Assembly: GCA_965214335.1 (NCBI GenBank)
Contig: CBDCBO010000003.1
Coordinates: 124,001-188,000, forward strand
DNA from: Velthaea sp965214335
GTDB taxonomy: Bacteria; Vulcanimicrobiota; Vulcanimicrobiia; Vulcanimicrobiales; Vulcanimicrobiaceae
Length of the DNA stretch: 64,000 bases
Direction of reading: 5' to 3'
Made by a program: the position numbers and the translations under genes. Numbering within the stretch: the stretch's first letter is position 1; every line of letters begins with the position of its first letter. This document shows positions 44,505-54,170 of the stretch, in pieces. The notes beneath the pieces were generated by a model. It was given only the letters and a program-made list of their open reading frames with translations, was not told the origin of the DNA and ran no database searches.

Positions 44505-46208
44505 ATGACAACGGACTGGATTCTCATGCGGCGGGCCGCGATCGAGCTCGAGCGCGCGTTACGCGGCGGCCGTGTCATCGACGTGGGATTGCTCGAAGAC
44601 GGCCGCTTCGCGCTACGGGTCGGCGCGTTGCGTGGCCGGGGCGATGCGACCGTCGCGGTCGACGCCTTCGGCTCGCCGCCGCTGGCGACGCTCACCACAC
44701 TCGAAATATCGCTGGCCGCCGATCCCGGCTGGACGCGGGCCATCTCCGCCGCCGTCCGCGGTATGCGCGTCGCCGGCGTCCGGGCGCGGCGCGGGGATCG
44801 CGTGCTGGTCATCGGCTTGGAAACGCTATCGCGCTTCGGCGTGGCCAGCGAGTTGCGGCTGATCCTCGAACTCATCCCGCGTTTCGGCAACGTGCTCGTC
44901 GTTCGCGATCGAACGATCGTCGCGGCCGCCAAACAGTTTTCGCCGGCCGAAAATGAAGCGCGCAGCGTTCAGGCCGGGATGCCGTATGCGCCCCCACCGC
45001 TGCCCCAAGCGTCACTCGATGCCGCCGGTTTCGCGGCGGCACTAAGTACGGCCGGCGACGCCCGGGCGCAGGTGCGGGCACTCGGCGCGCATCGGCCGGA
45101 GCTGCCGCGCTTGCTCGCCGAGTCACTCGTTGCTGAAGCGGGCCGCATTCCGTGGCCGTCGACCGGCGCACTCGCGACCTGGCTGACCGGTCGGGTCAAC
45201 GGCGTCATTGGTTCAACCGCCGGAGAGCCGGACGGCTTAGGCGACATCCACGCCTATTACGACGGCGACCGGCTGGTCCAAGTGCATGTTTTGCCGCTGT
45301 TCCAGTATGGCGCGTTGCGGCACCAGCGGGAGCCGCAACTGCTGCCGCTGCTCGCCGCGGCCCGCACGTCCGACGCGGCGGCCAAGGCGTCGAGCAAAGT
45401 CGAACGCCGGCGGACGGCGCTCGCCCTGCGCATCGCGAAACGGCGCGCCGCGCTTGCGGGCGAGCGCGCCGGCGTCGAGATCAAGCGCGACGACGCTGCC
45501 GGGCGCGATGAGCTGCGTGCGGCGGGCGATGCACTCTATACCTATGGCGGCACCATCGAACCGGGTGCGACCCGGTTCTGCTCGCCCGACGAGCCGGACC
45601 GCGCGATCGTCCTCGATCCGGATCTGGACGCGAAGGCCAATGCCCAAGCCTATTTCGCGCGCTATCGCAAAGCCGCCGACGCCTTACCGCATCTCGAACG
45701 GCGGCTGGCGGTGCTCGCCTCGCGGACCGAGTCGCTCGACGAGCTGGCGTTCGAGACGGAACGGGCCGACGCGTCCGGGTTGGACGATATCAGCGCCGCG
45801 CTGGACGAACTCGAAGGTCGCCGGGTTGAGGCGCGTCCCGTGCGCGGCAAAACGCGCGCGATTTTACGTATCGACCGCCCCTCGGGCGCACGGATCTACG
45901 TCGGGCGTTCACCGCGGGAAAACGTCGAAGTCACGTTCCGCATCGCCCGGCCCGACGACTTATGGTTTCACGCGCGCAACATACCCGGCTCGCACGTCGT
46001 CCTGCAGACGCCGCCCGGCGGCGAGCCGGCCGATGTCGATCTCGACGAAGCCGCCAATTTGGCCGCTACGCACAGTAAAGCGAAGGCCGCCCCACGCGTC
46101 GACATCGACTACACGGAACGCAAACACGTGCGCCGCCAGCGCGATGCGGCGCCTGGGCTCGTCTGGTACACCGACGCGCGAACGCGGATCGGCCGACCGC
46201 AGCCGTAG
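44505..46208 (+). CDS. rqcH: NFACT-family ribosome quality-control protein (RqcH-like)
   Basis: A 567-residue NFACT protein, the bacterial relative of eukaryotic Rqc2/NEMF, which tags stalled nascent chains with alanine on 50S subunits. The N-terminal domain shows RRAAIELERALRGGRVIDVG and RLILELIPRFGNVLVV. A helical middle (about 330-440) follows, and the C-terminal NFACT-R domain has RPSGARIYVGRSPRENVEV, DLWFHARNIPGSHVVL and THSKAKAAPRVDIDYTERKHVRR. It diverges from gmk across about 210 bases. Older annotations call such proteins fibronectin-binding. Confidence 0.9.
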   Translation: MTTDWILMRRAAIELERALRGGRVIDVGLLEDGRFALRVGALRGRGDATVAVDAFGSPPLATLTTLEISLAADPGWTRAISAAVRGMRVAGVRARRGDRVLVIGLETLSRFGVASELRLILELIPRFGNVLVVRDRTIVAAAKQFSPAENEARSVQAGMPYAPPPLPQASLDAAGFAAALSTAGDARAQVRALGAHRPELPRLLAESLVAEAGRIPWPSTGALATWLTGRVNGVIGSTAGEPDGLGDIHAYYDGDRLVQVHVLPLFQYGALRHQREPQLLPLLAAARTSDAAAKASSKVERRRTALALRIAKRRAALAGERAGVEIKRDDAAGRDELRAAGDALYTYGGTIEPGATRFCSPDEPDRAIVLDPDLDAKANAQAYFARYRKAADALPHLERRLAVLASRTESLDELAFETERADASGLDDISAALDELEGRRVEARPVRGKTRAILRIDRPSGARIYVGRSPRENVEVTFRIARPDDLWFHARNIPGSHVVLQTPPGGEPADVDLDEAANLAATHSKAKAAPRVDIDYTERKHVRRQRDAAPGLVWYTDARTRIGRPQP

Positions 46209-46257
46209 CCCGCGACGGTGCTCCGTTCAAGTGGCGCCGCTCACGACGGTTGCGGCC

Positions 46258-47642
46258 TCACGTTTCGGGAAAATGTTGCGCAAACGCGAGGGTAACGATG
46301 CTTCCGCCATCCGGTCGATTCGCCAGCCCAATGGTGCCGTGATGGCGCTCCACAATTGTAAGGGCGATAGCTAGACCCAGGCCATGACTCGCCCCACCGG
46401 TGCCCCGACCGTTCTCACTCCAGAAGCGGCCGAATGCATGCGCGAGAGCAAGCACCGTGAAGCCGCGCCCATCATCCGCAATGGCAAGCGCAACCTGCTG
46501 GTTGTGAACGTTTAATGTCATTTCAATGAAGCCATCAGTCGCGGCATACTTGACCGCATTGTGGCGGATGGTGAGCACAGCTTGTTCGATCTCGTCCGCA
46601 TCGCCGACGATCGTTGCGTTGGAGACCAGCTGCGCGCGTATGGTGATATTTCGCGCGGAGGCAAGAAGACGCATCCGCTCTACGCCGACGCTGCCACCTC
46701 CGCAAGATCTACCGACGTCACGAGCGGGAAACACGTGATTTCCGCTCGCGCGCGGGATAGCAAGTTGCGCGTAAGCAGTTCGAGACCGTCTGCTTCGATT
46801 GCGATTGTCTCGAGCGCACGCCGATATTCCGTTGGCTTACGCTCTGAGGCGAGCGCGAGGTCAGCCTCCGCCAGAATAATCGCCAAATGGGGCACGCAAT
46901 TCGTGCGAGGCATCGCCGGTGAAGCGCTGTTCACGTTCGAATGCTTGGCTCAGACGCGCAAGCATCCCATTGAGTGCCGTTGCCAATCGAAATAATTCTG
47001 TGGTTCCCGGTAACGTCACATGCCCGCGTCCGACATGCTCTTCAATTTCGGAGGCGTCGGCGATATCTGCTCTAGCGGCACGAGGACCTTCGGGGTGATG
47101 GCGCTGCACGACAGCGCAGTTGCAATTCCAAATAGGGGAATAGCAACGGCGAAGGCGATGCCGAGATTGCAATCGAGTGTCTCGATCGCTCCGGCATCTT
47201 TCCATACAACGACAGTCGCAACGCGTTGTCCGGCGTTTGACAACGGCACGAATGTTGCACGTATGTCCTCACCGCGCTCGCTCAGCGTCGTGGTGAATGG
47301 CTTAGCGACCGTTGCGCCGGCGTGCAGGAGCGTTGCGGGAATATTCGATGTCGACGATTCAACCATTCGATCGTTGGGTCCTAAGATCGCGCTTCCAACG
47401 TCTGATCCGGCAACCGAGGTAAAACGTGCATGGTCCGGCAGATCGATGCCCCCGTGAGCGGTAAGGTCAATAATCGATGTTTCGGCACTCGCCACTGCTT
47501 TAATTTCCGCGTCGAGCGATCGACGTTGTGCGGCATCGATGGTGGCGAGCGAAGCGAATGAAAAGAGACACAGTGAGAGCACCATCATTGCGGCGAAGGC
47601 AAGGGTGAGCCGGCCCCTTAACGTTGAGCTGCGAAACATCAA
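46258..47642 (-). pseudogene. Sensor histidine kinase with three frameshifts
   Basis: The parts of one kinase lie in order in alternating frames. The N-terminal membrane and sensor part (MMFRSSTLRGRLTLAFAAMM) runs to about 47070. HAMP plus the DHp start (FTGDASHELRAP) runs to about 46890. The DHp rest runs to about 46690. The HATPase (IRHNAVKYAATDGFIEM, ADDGRGFTV, SHGLGLAIALTIVERHHG) runs to the end. Removing a T from the TTT run near 46888 rejoins HELRAPLAIILAEAD; adding a C near 46690 rejoins ASAVERMRLLA; the third shift is near 47070. It pairs with the adjacent response regulator. Decay or sequencing error are both possible. Confidence 0.83.
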
Positions 47643-48315
47643 AGGATGCCGAGCTTATGCGGTAACCCGCTCCACGAATCGTATGAATGAGTTCCGGTTC
47701 ACCGTTGGGCGATAATTTAATGCGTAATCTGCGCACATAGACGCGAATCAAATTAGAGACCGTATCACGGTCTGATTCCCATAGCGCATCTTCGATCATC
47801 GTCTGGGTTAAGACGACACCGGCATTCTGCATGAACTATTTGAGAAACGCCGTCTCTCTCGCGGTCAAGGGTACAGGCATAGCTCCCCGCCGGACTTCGC
47901 GCGTCGAACGGTCAAGTAGCAAATCTCCAACGCGAAGGACGTCGCTTGCCGGCGGCGCCTTGCGGCGAGCCAGCGATCGCAGCCGCGCGTGTAACTCGCC
48001 AAAGACGAATGGCTTGCGAAGATAGTCATCGGCTCCCGCATCAAGCCCAACAATTGTGTCCGCGACGGTGTCGCGAGAAGTAAGCATCAATATCGGGGTC
48101 GGCGTTCCATGTGCGCGAATCGCGCGTGCTACGGCAAAACCATCTTTATGCGGCAAATTTACGTCGAGGATGATCACGTCGTACTCGACGGTGGTCGCAC
48201 TTGCTTCACCTTCCGGGCCATCAGACGCAACGTCAACGATGTGGCCGGCCTCGGTACGTCCGCGCCTGACGACCGCGGCGAGCGGGGGATCGTCTTCAAC
48301 AATCAAAATTTTCAC
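47500..48315 (-). pseudogene. OmpR-family response regulator interrupted by an in-frame TAG
   Basis: The receiver domain starts MKILIVEDDPPLAAVV and carries the phospho-Asp in VIILDVNLPHKDG and the Lys in DDYLRKPFVFGEL. The DNA-binding domain begins PLTARETAFLK, then meets TAG at 47833-47835, where homologues have an aromatic residue. It continues in the same frame as FMQNAGVVLTQTMIEDALW and YVRRLRIKLSPNGEPELIHTIRGAGYRI. The stop is a base substitution, not an indel. The reading frame after about 47655 is not family-like, so the true end may also be displaced. It would be cotranscribed with the broken kinase. Confidence 0.82.
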
Positions 48316-48487
48316 AGAGTCGCGTTCACCTGACGTTTACCTCGTTGCGCCATACTGGATTCAGCTCAAAGAGATTCCCTTTCCATAGACAGGAGACGAG
48401 TGAAGTGACCGCACCACATAACAAGCTCGCGATGACCTCCGAAGGCTCCGGCGACTAACGTCAGGCGGACACGGTTTGCTAACGACG

Positions 48488-48867
48488 TTAGCCGATGCGC
48501 GCGGCATACTCAGCGATGCGCAAATTGAGTTCGGCATAGACGCGGTCCAACTCGTCGGCGAAGCTCGCAATTCCGTCCCAGGTGTTTTGGCGTGCGCGGT
48601 CTTCGATCTCCGAGGCGATACGGCTCACTCTCCTCGCTCCGATGTTCGATGCGCTACCTTTAATCGAATGCGCGGCACTGGCAACGGCGCGCATATCGGC
48701 ACGGGCGATTCCGTCGCGCAGCGCTCCAATATATCGCGCTTCCGTGAGAACACCGAAACCACCGACGGCTCGCGAGCCAACCCAAGCAAGTTGGCAATGG
48801 CGGAACGATCGTCCTCGAATGCTTCTACGAGTCGCTCCAGATTGAGCACATCATCAGTATCGCTCAC
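48488..48867 (-). pseudogene. Histidine phosphotransfer (Hpt) protein with one frameshift
   Basis: The N-terminal part from GTG 48867 reads LNLERLVEAFEDDRSAIANLL. In another frame the protein continues GFGVLTEARYIGALRDGIARAD and then the Hpt active-site helix ASAAHSIKGSASNIGARRV, with the phospho-accepting His. The shift is within about 48770-48800. Intact, it would be about 126 residues. It stands just upstream of the broken response regulator and kinase, suggesting one phosphorelay locus in which all three genes are damaged. Confidence 0.7.
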
Positions 48868-49076
48868 CCGACTGCGCTTTAGCGGCCAAAACTCGAATTC
48901 CGGTCGAAACCGCATCCGCGCTTCGACACTGCATCTTATCATCCAGTTAGAGCCTCGAAGCCAAAACCGGCTGCTTTGCAGAAACCGGACATTACCGCGA
49001 GGGCACGCAGCGAACAGGGCACGCCGCGAACGAAGCAACGGCTAGCCTCCAATGCCTCATGTGGCATCATCAAAGG

Positions 49077-49688
49077 CTAGGGGGTTCGCCCAGACAGTGT
49101 ACCGGAATTGGTGTTGTAGATCGTCCGTCGCGCTTCGGGCCGGCGGATCAAGCCGCGCCGGCCGATCAAGCGTTGTTCAAGAAACGCCCAGAATGCGGCG
49201 CCGCTGTCGGCGAACACGCGCTTTGGCACAACGAGTACGTTATTCTGCACATCCGACAACACGATGGCATCGTCGAGATCGCGGGCGCCGTTGATCGAGC
49301 GCCAAGGAATTGCGCGAATGCGGTTGCCGAGAAGCTTGATTCCACTGTCCTCGAAGCAAATGTCCAAAACCTCATCAGCGCGCGTTGACGGAAGCATCTG
49401 CCGACGCAGAATGAGTTGCGGCAGAAGATTTAGCCAGCATGTACCCATCAATACAATGGGAATCCACGGAAAAGCGCGATGGTGTGGCGCCGGAAACAGC
49501 ACCGTAAAGAACAGCCCATAAGCGGCCATTCCGATCGCGATCAGCGTAAATACGAGGTACATAATCAAAGATACACGCTGGAGCCGCGGCGTAAAGCCAT
49601 TCCGGGCGAGCTCCGATTTTACGATCTGCCGATCGGCGGCGTTTAAAGTAAATTGAACTCGTAATTTCGCGGCCGTCTCGGTCTGCAT
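49077..49688 (-). CDS. YcxB-like membrane protein
   Basis: A 203-residue protein with two central membrane segments (SLIMYLVFTLIAIGMAAYGLFF; FPWIPIVLMGTCWLNLLPQLIL) and a soluble C-terminal domain. The pattern DICFEDSGIKLLGNRIRAIPW, then VQNNVLVVPKRVFADSGAAFWAF, matches the YcxB-like family, in which a PH-like domain follows a membrane hairpin. No function is established. It begins about 110 bases after the queA stop on the same strand and may be read through from that operon. Confidence 0.75.
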   Translation of the reverse strand: MQTETAAKLRVQFTLNAADRQIVKSELARNGFTPRLQRVSLIMYLVFTLIAIGMAAYGLFFTVLFPAPHHRAFPWIPIVLMGTCWLNLLPQLILRRQMLPSTRADEVLDICFEDSGIKLLGNRIRAIPWRSINGARDLDDAIVLSDVQNNVLVVPKRVFADSGAAFWAFLEQRLIGRRGLIRRPEARRTIYNTNSGTLSGRTP

Positions 49689-49798
49689 TTCAGCGATAGT
49701 GCTCCTTTGACTTTACGCCTGGACGGTCGACAACTTCACGCGCTTTGAACCGCCTGGGCTTTCCGTGCGAAAGCTTCTCGCTTCCTGGAAGATGCTTC

Positions 49799-50845
49799 CT
49801 ACTCACCGTGCATGCGCCTACGCGCCGTTTCGCACGCTTCAATAAACATTGCATCGCCGAAGGAAAAGAACCGGTAGCGCGCGGCGATCGCGTGCGCATA
49901 GGCGGCGCGCATCCGGTCGTAACCGGCAAAGGCCGCGACGAGCACCAGCAGGGTCGACTGTGACAGGTGAAAGTTTGTCAGCAATGCATCGACGACGCGA
50001 AACGGATACCCCGGCGTGATGAAGAGCGCGGTCGAGCCGCTGCCGGCGCGAACCGTGGCTTCATGTTGCGCCGCGCTTTCGAGGGCGCGTAAAACCGTCG
50101 TGCCCGCAGCCACGATGCGGCCGCCGTGGGCGCGCGCCGCAGCGATTGCGTCCGCGGTCGACGTGGAAATACAGTACCGTTCGGCGTGCATCACGTGGTC
50201 GTCGATGGTCTCGCCGCTCATCGGCCGGAATGTCCCGATGCCGACATCGAGCACCAGCGGCGCGATGGTCACGCCGCGCGCGCGAATCGCCGCGAGCACG
50301 TCGGGCGTGAAGTGCAGCGACGCGGTCGGCGCCGCGACACTTCCGGGAACGCGCGCGAAGACCGTCTGGTAACGCGCCGCGCGCGCCGCATTGCCCGGTC
50401 CGACGTACGGCGGCAACGGTACCTCACCGTGCTGTTCCACCAGAGCTGCGAGATCGACCTCAGCCGCGAAGCGCAACACGCGCGGTCCGTCGGGCAAGAC
50501 GTCGATGATTTCCGCATCGACGTCGCCGAAGCGCAGCCGCGCTCCCACCGTCAAACGCTTCCCGGGCCGCACCAGCGCAAACCATTCGCGCGCGGCGTAG
50601 TCGAAGACGGCCCGGTCGCGCGGTCCCAGTAACAAGGCCTCGGCGCTACCGCCACCGGCGCGCGTACCACGTAGTCGCGCGCGGATCACCCGCGTTTCGT
50701 TGACCACCAGAACGTCGCCGGGAGTTAGCAACAGCGGAAAATCGCGGAACGTCCGATCCCGCAGTTCCGCACCGGCGCCGAGCACCAGCAGTCGCGCGGC
50801 ATCGGGCGGATCGGCCGGAGTGCGGGCGATGAGTTCGTCCGGCAA
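49799..50845 (-). CDS. queA: tRNA preQ1(34) S-adenosylmethionine ribosyltransferase-isomerase
   Basis: QueA adds and rearranges the ribosyl group of SAM to make epoxyqueuosine in tRNA. The protein (348 residues) shows LPDELIAR-like opening, GDVLVVNETRVIRARLRGTRAGG, VPLPPYVG and the strongly conserved APTASLHFTPDVL, DVGIGTFRPMSGETIDDHVMHAERYCIS and TNFHLSQSTLLVLVAAFAGYDRM. The start is TTG 50845; the usual N-terminus begins about eight residues earlier, but the frame has no ATG, GTG or TTG back to the spoIID stop. No other queuosine gene is in the window. Confidence 0.95.
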   Translation of the reverse strand: MPDELIARTPADPPDAARLLVLGAGAELRDRTFRDFPLLLTPGDVLVVNETRVIRARLRGTRAGGGSAEALLLGPRDRAVFDYAAREWFALVRPGKRLTVGARLRFGDVDAEIIDVLPDGPRVLRFAAEVDLAALVEQHGEVPLPPYVGPGNAARAARYQTVFARVPGSVAAPTASLHFTPDVLAAIRARGVTIAPLVLDVGIGTFRPMSGETIDDHVMHAERYCISTSTADAIAAARAHGGRIVAAGTTVLRALESAAQHEATVRAGSGSTALFITPGYPFRVVDALLTNFHLSQSTLLVLVAAFAGYDRMRAAYAHAIAARYRFFSFGDAMFIEACETARRRMHGE

Positions 50846-50876
50846 CGCGTAGCGGTACGCCGCTACGAGCCGGTCG

Positions 50877-51890
50877 TTATGACGCGACAGTGCCGGCCGG
50901 TGAGATACGTGTTCCGGGAAAATAGAAGCTTAAAATCGTCGCCGCCGCGGCACCGGCGCCGGCCATCGCGTGGGCCCCCCACTGACAGAAGCCGACGCCA
51001 TGGCCGCGGCCGGCGCCCGAAATAATGACCGCCGCCGGTTCGAGGGTCACGCTTTGAAGCCACGTCGAGCGTACCGTATCGGCGCCAAGCAGTCGCCGGA
51101 ATTCGATCGTCGTGAGCGTCGACCGGCCGCCGCGGCTTATGACATCGATCGACAGCGGCCGGCCGCCGGCATCCGCCGGTCCAAGCGCGAAGCCGGTTAC
51201 ATCGCCCGCGACGTGCGCCGCGAGAGCCGTGCGCAGGCGGTCCAACGGAACGGTGCGCTGCCAGCGAAAGTCGGGCGCCGCGACGCAGTACGGATCGCTG
51301 ATGCCGCGCAAATAGGGCAACTCGTCGTGGCCCCAAATGGCCGCCGCGTCGGCGGTGTGGCCGCCGCAACACGCGGCGTAGAAGACGCTCGCGTCGGCCC
51401 CGTCATAGGTTACGAGCGAGCCGCGCGTTGCGTCGACGGCGGCATTCGTAGCCGGATATTCCGCTTCAATTCCGCCGAAGCGCTGGTCGGTTTGCGAAAC
51501 GACCACATCGTACGGTCGCGACCCGGTCCGTCGCGCTAACGCGAACGTGCGCGCGACGATGGCTTGGGCTTCAAGCGCCGCGGCCGGCCAGCCCGGCGAC
51601 GCTTCGACCGGCAGCACCCCATACAAATAGTCGTCGACATCCACCAATGCCACGACGCCCGATCGGCCGCCGGGTAACGCGACGACCGCCGGCGTGCCGC
51701 GCCAGCGACGATTGCTAAAAGTAAACATCCCGCCGTCGGCGGGCAGCGGCAGTTCGTGGCCGCGATCCGCACTGATGAGCACGCGCATCTGCTGCGCCGC
51801 GGGCGTCCCCGGCGCCGGCCAGATATCCAGGCCGCCGGTCAGAAGCGCTAAGCTCGTCGCTTTCAAAAATACCGCTCGCTCGATCAACAT
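50877..51890 (-). CDS. SpoIID/LytB-domain protein
   Basis: A 337-residue protein related to the lytic transglycosylase SpoIID and the amidase enhancer LytB. The N-terminus has a short hydrophobic segment that may act as a signal. The SpoIID core reads YLYGVLPVEASPGWPAAALEAQAIVARTFAL, then YDVVVSQTDQRFGG, VFYAACCGGHTADAAAIWG and the end GRGHGVGFCQWGAHAMAG. The catalytic Glu of SpoIID corresponds to the Glu in LPVEASP. It lies two bases after ruvB in a cell-wall and recombination operon. It probably cleaves glycan strands in the envelope; sporulation is not implied. Confidence 0.9.
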   Translation of the reverse strand: MLIERAVFLKATSLALLTGGLDIWPAPGTPAAQQMRVLISADRGHELPLPADGGMFTFSNRRWRGTPAVVALPGGRSGVVALVDVDDYLYGVLPVEASPGWPAAALEAQAIVARTFALARRTGSRPYDVVVSQTDQRFGGIEAEYPATNAAVDATRGSLVTYDGADASVFYAACCGGHTADAAAIWGHDELPYLRGISDPYCVAAPDFRWQRTVPLDRLRTALAAHVAGDVTGFALGPADAGGRPLSIDVISRGGRSTLTTIEFRRLLGADTVRSTWLQSVTLEPAAVIISGAGRGHGVGFCQWGAHAMAGAGAAAATILSFYFPGTRISPAGTVAS

Positions 51891-51892
51891 CG

Positions 51893-52984
51893 TTAAAATA
51901 ACCGTTCCTGGCGGGCGCGCGCAATTCCGGCCGACGCGTCGAGATGGGCGAGTGCGGCGGCGGTAATTTTACGCCCGCTGGCCGTACGCTGCACGAAGCC
52001 CGCTTTGAGCAAGTACGGTTCGACGACGTCTTCGAGTGTTTCGATATCTTCAGTCAACGTCGCCGCGAGCGCGTTGAGGCCCACCGGGCCGCCGCCGTAC
52101 TGCACCGCGACCGTTGTAAGGTACGCACGATCGAGCCGGTCGAGCCCGAGCGCGTCGACGCCTTCGCGCGCCAGCGCTTCATCGGCGACGTCGCCGGTGA
52201 TGACACCGCCGGCCCGTACTTCGGCAAAATCGCGAACGCGCCGCAGCAGCCGGTTTGCGATGCGCGGCGTGCCCCGACTGCGTTTGGCGATCGTCGCAGC
52301 GCCCGCTGTGTCGATCGCGATCGTCAACACCTGCGCGCTGTGGCGCACGATGCGTTCGAGCTCACCATCGGCGTAATAATCGAGATGGTGCATGATGCCG
52401 AAGCGGTCGCGCAGCGGCGCCGATAACATGCCCGCCCGCGTGGTCGCGCCGATGAGCGTGAAGCGTTTGAGCGGCAATTTTAGCGTTTTGGCATACGCAC
52501 CGCTGTCGACGAGGAAATCGATTTGGAAGTCTTCCATCGCCGGATACAGATATTCTTCAACGACGCTGCCCAGCCGGTGAATCTCGTCGATAAATAAAAT
52601 ATCGCCGGTTTCGAGCGCGGTGAGAATGCCGACCAGATCCTTGGGTTTTTCCAGCGTGGGGCCTGACGTTGGGCGCAGCGCGCCGCCGAGCTCACGTGCG
52701 ATCAAGCCGGCTAAGGTCGTCTTGCCTAAGCCGGGCGGCCCGGAGAACAGCACGTGTTCGAGCGGCTCGCCGCGCCGTTTCGCGGCATCGATTGCGATCT
52801 TGAGATTGTCGACCAGCTGGACTTGACCGACGTAGTCGGCGAAGCTGCGCGGCCGCAGCGAAACGCTATCGAGGTCGTCCTCGGCTAGCGCGTCCGGCGC
52901 GACGATGCGCACCGTGGCGGCTTCATCATCCGGCCCGGACGGTGCTCCATCGCCGGCACCGACGATCTTCTTGCGCACGCTCAT
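51893..52984 (-). CDS. ruvB: Holliday junction branch migration ATPase
   Basis: RuvB is the hexameric motor of the RuvABC resolvasome. The 363-residue protein shows LRPRSFADYVGQVQLVDNL, Walker A LFSGPPGLGKTTLAGLIA, Walker B ILFIDEIHRLGSVVEEYLYPAMED, sensor 1 IGATTRAGMLSAPLRDRFG, and a winged-helix end with EPYLLKAGFVQRTASGR. Its start overlaps the ruvA stop as ATGA. Confidence 0.97.
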   Translation of the reverse strand: MSVRKKIVGAGDGAPSGPDDEAATVRIVAPDALAEDDLDSVSLRPRSFADYVGQVQLVDNLKIAIDAAKRRGEPLEHVLFSGPPGLGKTTLAGLIARELGGALRPTSGPTLEKPKDLVGILTALETGDILFIDEIHRLGSVVEEYLYPAMEDFQIDFLVDSGAYAKTLKLPLKRFTLIGATTRAGMLSAPLRDRFGIMHHLDYYADGELERIVRHSAQVLTIAIDTAGAATIAKRSRGTPRIANRLLRRVRDFAEVRAGGVITGDVADEALAREGVDALGLDRLDRAYLTTVAVQYGGGPVGLNALAATLTEDIETLEDVVEPYLLKAGFVQRTASGRKITAAALAHLDASAGIARARQERLF

Positions 52985-53613
52985 GACGCGGGCGCCGCGG
53001 CCGGCGTGCGCTGGCGATAAATCTCCGCCAGCAGCGTTTCGGCATCGTTGACCTGCGGCGCCGCTTTGAGGGTCCGCGCGATCATCTCTTCGGCTTCGGT
53101 GCGCTTGTACGCGAGTTGAATCAACACGGCCAGCGCTTCGGTCGCGAAATCCGGGATTGCCGGCGCGCGCACCGCCGGCGCATCTTGGATCAGCAGAAAG
53201 CGGGTGACCTTACCCTGCAGCTTGGCCACGATATCGCGCGCTTTTTGCTGACCGATGCCGGGCAAGGTCCGCAGAAAGACATGGTCGCCATCCTCGATCG
53301 CGCGCGCGATGCGTGCCATCGGTGCCGAAAATGCGCGCGCCGCGGATTTCGGCCCAATGCTTGCAACCGAAATGAGCGCCTCGAAAAATTCGCGTTCGAT
53401 CGCGTTCGAGAAGCCGAAATAGGTGAAGCGGCCGCTATTGCCGTCGATCTGCAGTTGGGCGAAAATCTCGAGCACGACCGTGGTGCCGGTGGCGCCCGGT
53501 AATTTATTTGCGACGCTGGGTGGCATCACGATCTCGTAACCCAAGCCGGCCGACTCGATGAGCGCCGTTTCGGCGCTACGTTCCACGAGCGTACCGCGGA
53601 TGCGTGAGAACAT
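52981..53613 (-). CDS. ruvA: Holliday junction-binding protein
   Basis: RuvA forms the tetramer that holds the Holliday junction for RuvB. The 210-residue protein has the OB-fold start MFSRIRGTLVERSAETALIE, the helix-hairpin-helix segments (FEALISVASIGPKSAARAF; LRTLPGIGQQKARDIVAKLQGK), and a C-terminal RuvB-binding domain (ALAVLIQLAYKRTEAEEMI). It lies between ruvC and ruvB with overlaps or two-base gaps. Confidence 0.95.
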   Translation of the reverse strand: MFSRIRGTLVERSAETALIESAGLGYEIVMPPSVANKLPGATGTTVVLEIFAQLQIDGNSGRFTYFGFSNAIEREFFEALISVASIGPKSAARAFSAPMARIARAIEDGDHVFLRTLPGIGQQKARDIVAKLQGKVTRFLLIQDAPAVRAPAIPDFATEALAVLIQLAYKRTEAEEMIARTLKAAPQVNDAETLLAEIYRQRTPAAAPAS

Positions 53614-53615
53614 CG

Positions 53616-54170
53616 CTAGCGTGCGATCCGGGCGCGCCGCGAGCGCCCGTGCGGCAACACCACGCCGAGTTGGGCGAATCGGTCGCGCTGAAGGTCGATA
53701 TTCGCGTACGCGATCGCGATCGCGAGCGCATCGGAAACGTCGGCGGGCTGCGGCACAACCGTGAGGCCCAAGAGCTGGACCACCATCGCGCTGACTTGCG
53801 CTTTGGGCGCCGCACCGCTGCCCGCAAGCGCTCGTTTTACCAGCGAATGAGCCAGACTCTCCATCGTGACGCCACTCATCCCGGCCGCCAGCGCGATGAC
53901 GCCGCGGGCATGCCCCATGAGCACCGCCGTCGTCGGGTTTTTATACGAAGTCCACAACTCTTCGACCACCATGCAATCGGGCCGCGTCGACTGCACGACC
54001 TCGAGCATCGCGGCGTGCAATTGTGTGAGGCGAGCTTCGAGCGGCACATCGATACGTGGCTCCAGCACGCCTGCTTCAACGAGCCGGCAGCGTCCGGCTC
54101 TCACGTCGATGACGCCATAGCCGGTGATGCGCAGACCGGGATCAACGCCCAAGATCCGCCGCGCTGTCAT
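53616..54170 (-). CDS. ruvC: Holliday junction resolvase
   Basis: RuvC cleaves Holliday junctions. The 184-residue protein has the four acidic residues in their usual places: Asp in ILGVDPGLRITGYGVID, Glu in MVVEELWTSYKN, and Asp in PADVSDALAIAIAYANI, with the family segment GHARGVIALAAGMSGV between them. The C-terminal tail is slightly long and basic. Its start overlaps the end of the PASTA kinase gene as ATGA. Confidence 0.95.
   Translation of the reverse strand: MTARRILGVDPGLRITGYGVIDVRAGRCRLVEAGVLEPRIDVPLEARLTQLHAAMLEVVQSTRPDCMVVEELWTSYKNPTTAVLMGHARGVIALAAGMSGVTMESLAHSLVKRALAGSGAAPKAQVSAMVVQLLGLTVVPQPADVSDALAIAIAYANIDLQRDRFAQLGVVLPHGRSRRARIAR

Noticed and set aside
43991..44932. A long minus-strand open frame of about 313 codons rich in Arg, Ser and Pro
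   Set aside because: It overlaps both the gmk N-terminus (in a different frame with clear kinase motifs) and the 5' part of the NFACT gene, and has low-complexity composition typical of an antisense shadow.
47833..47835. Genetic-code reassignment of TAG
   Set aside because: A single in-frame TAG in a locus with several other lesions is better explained by decay or error; no other gene in the window needs TAG to be read through.
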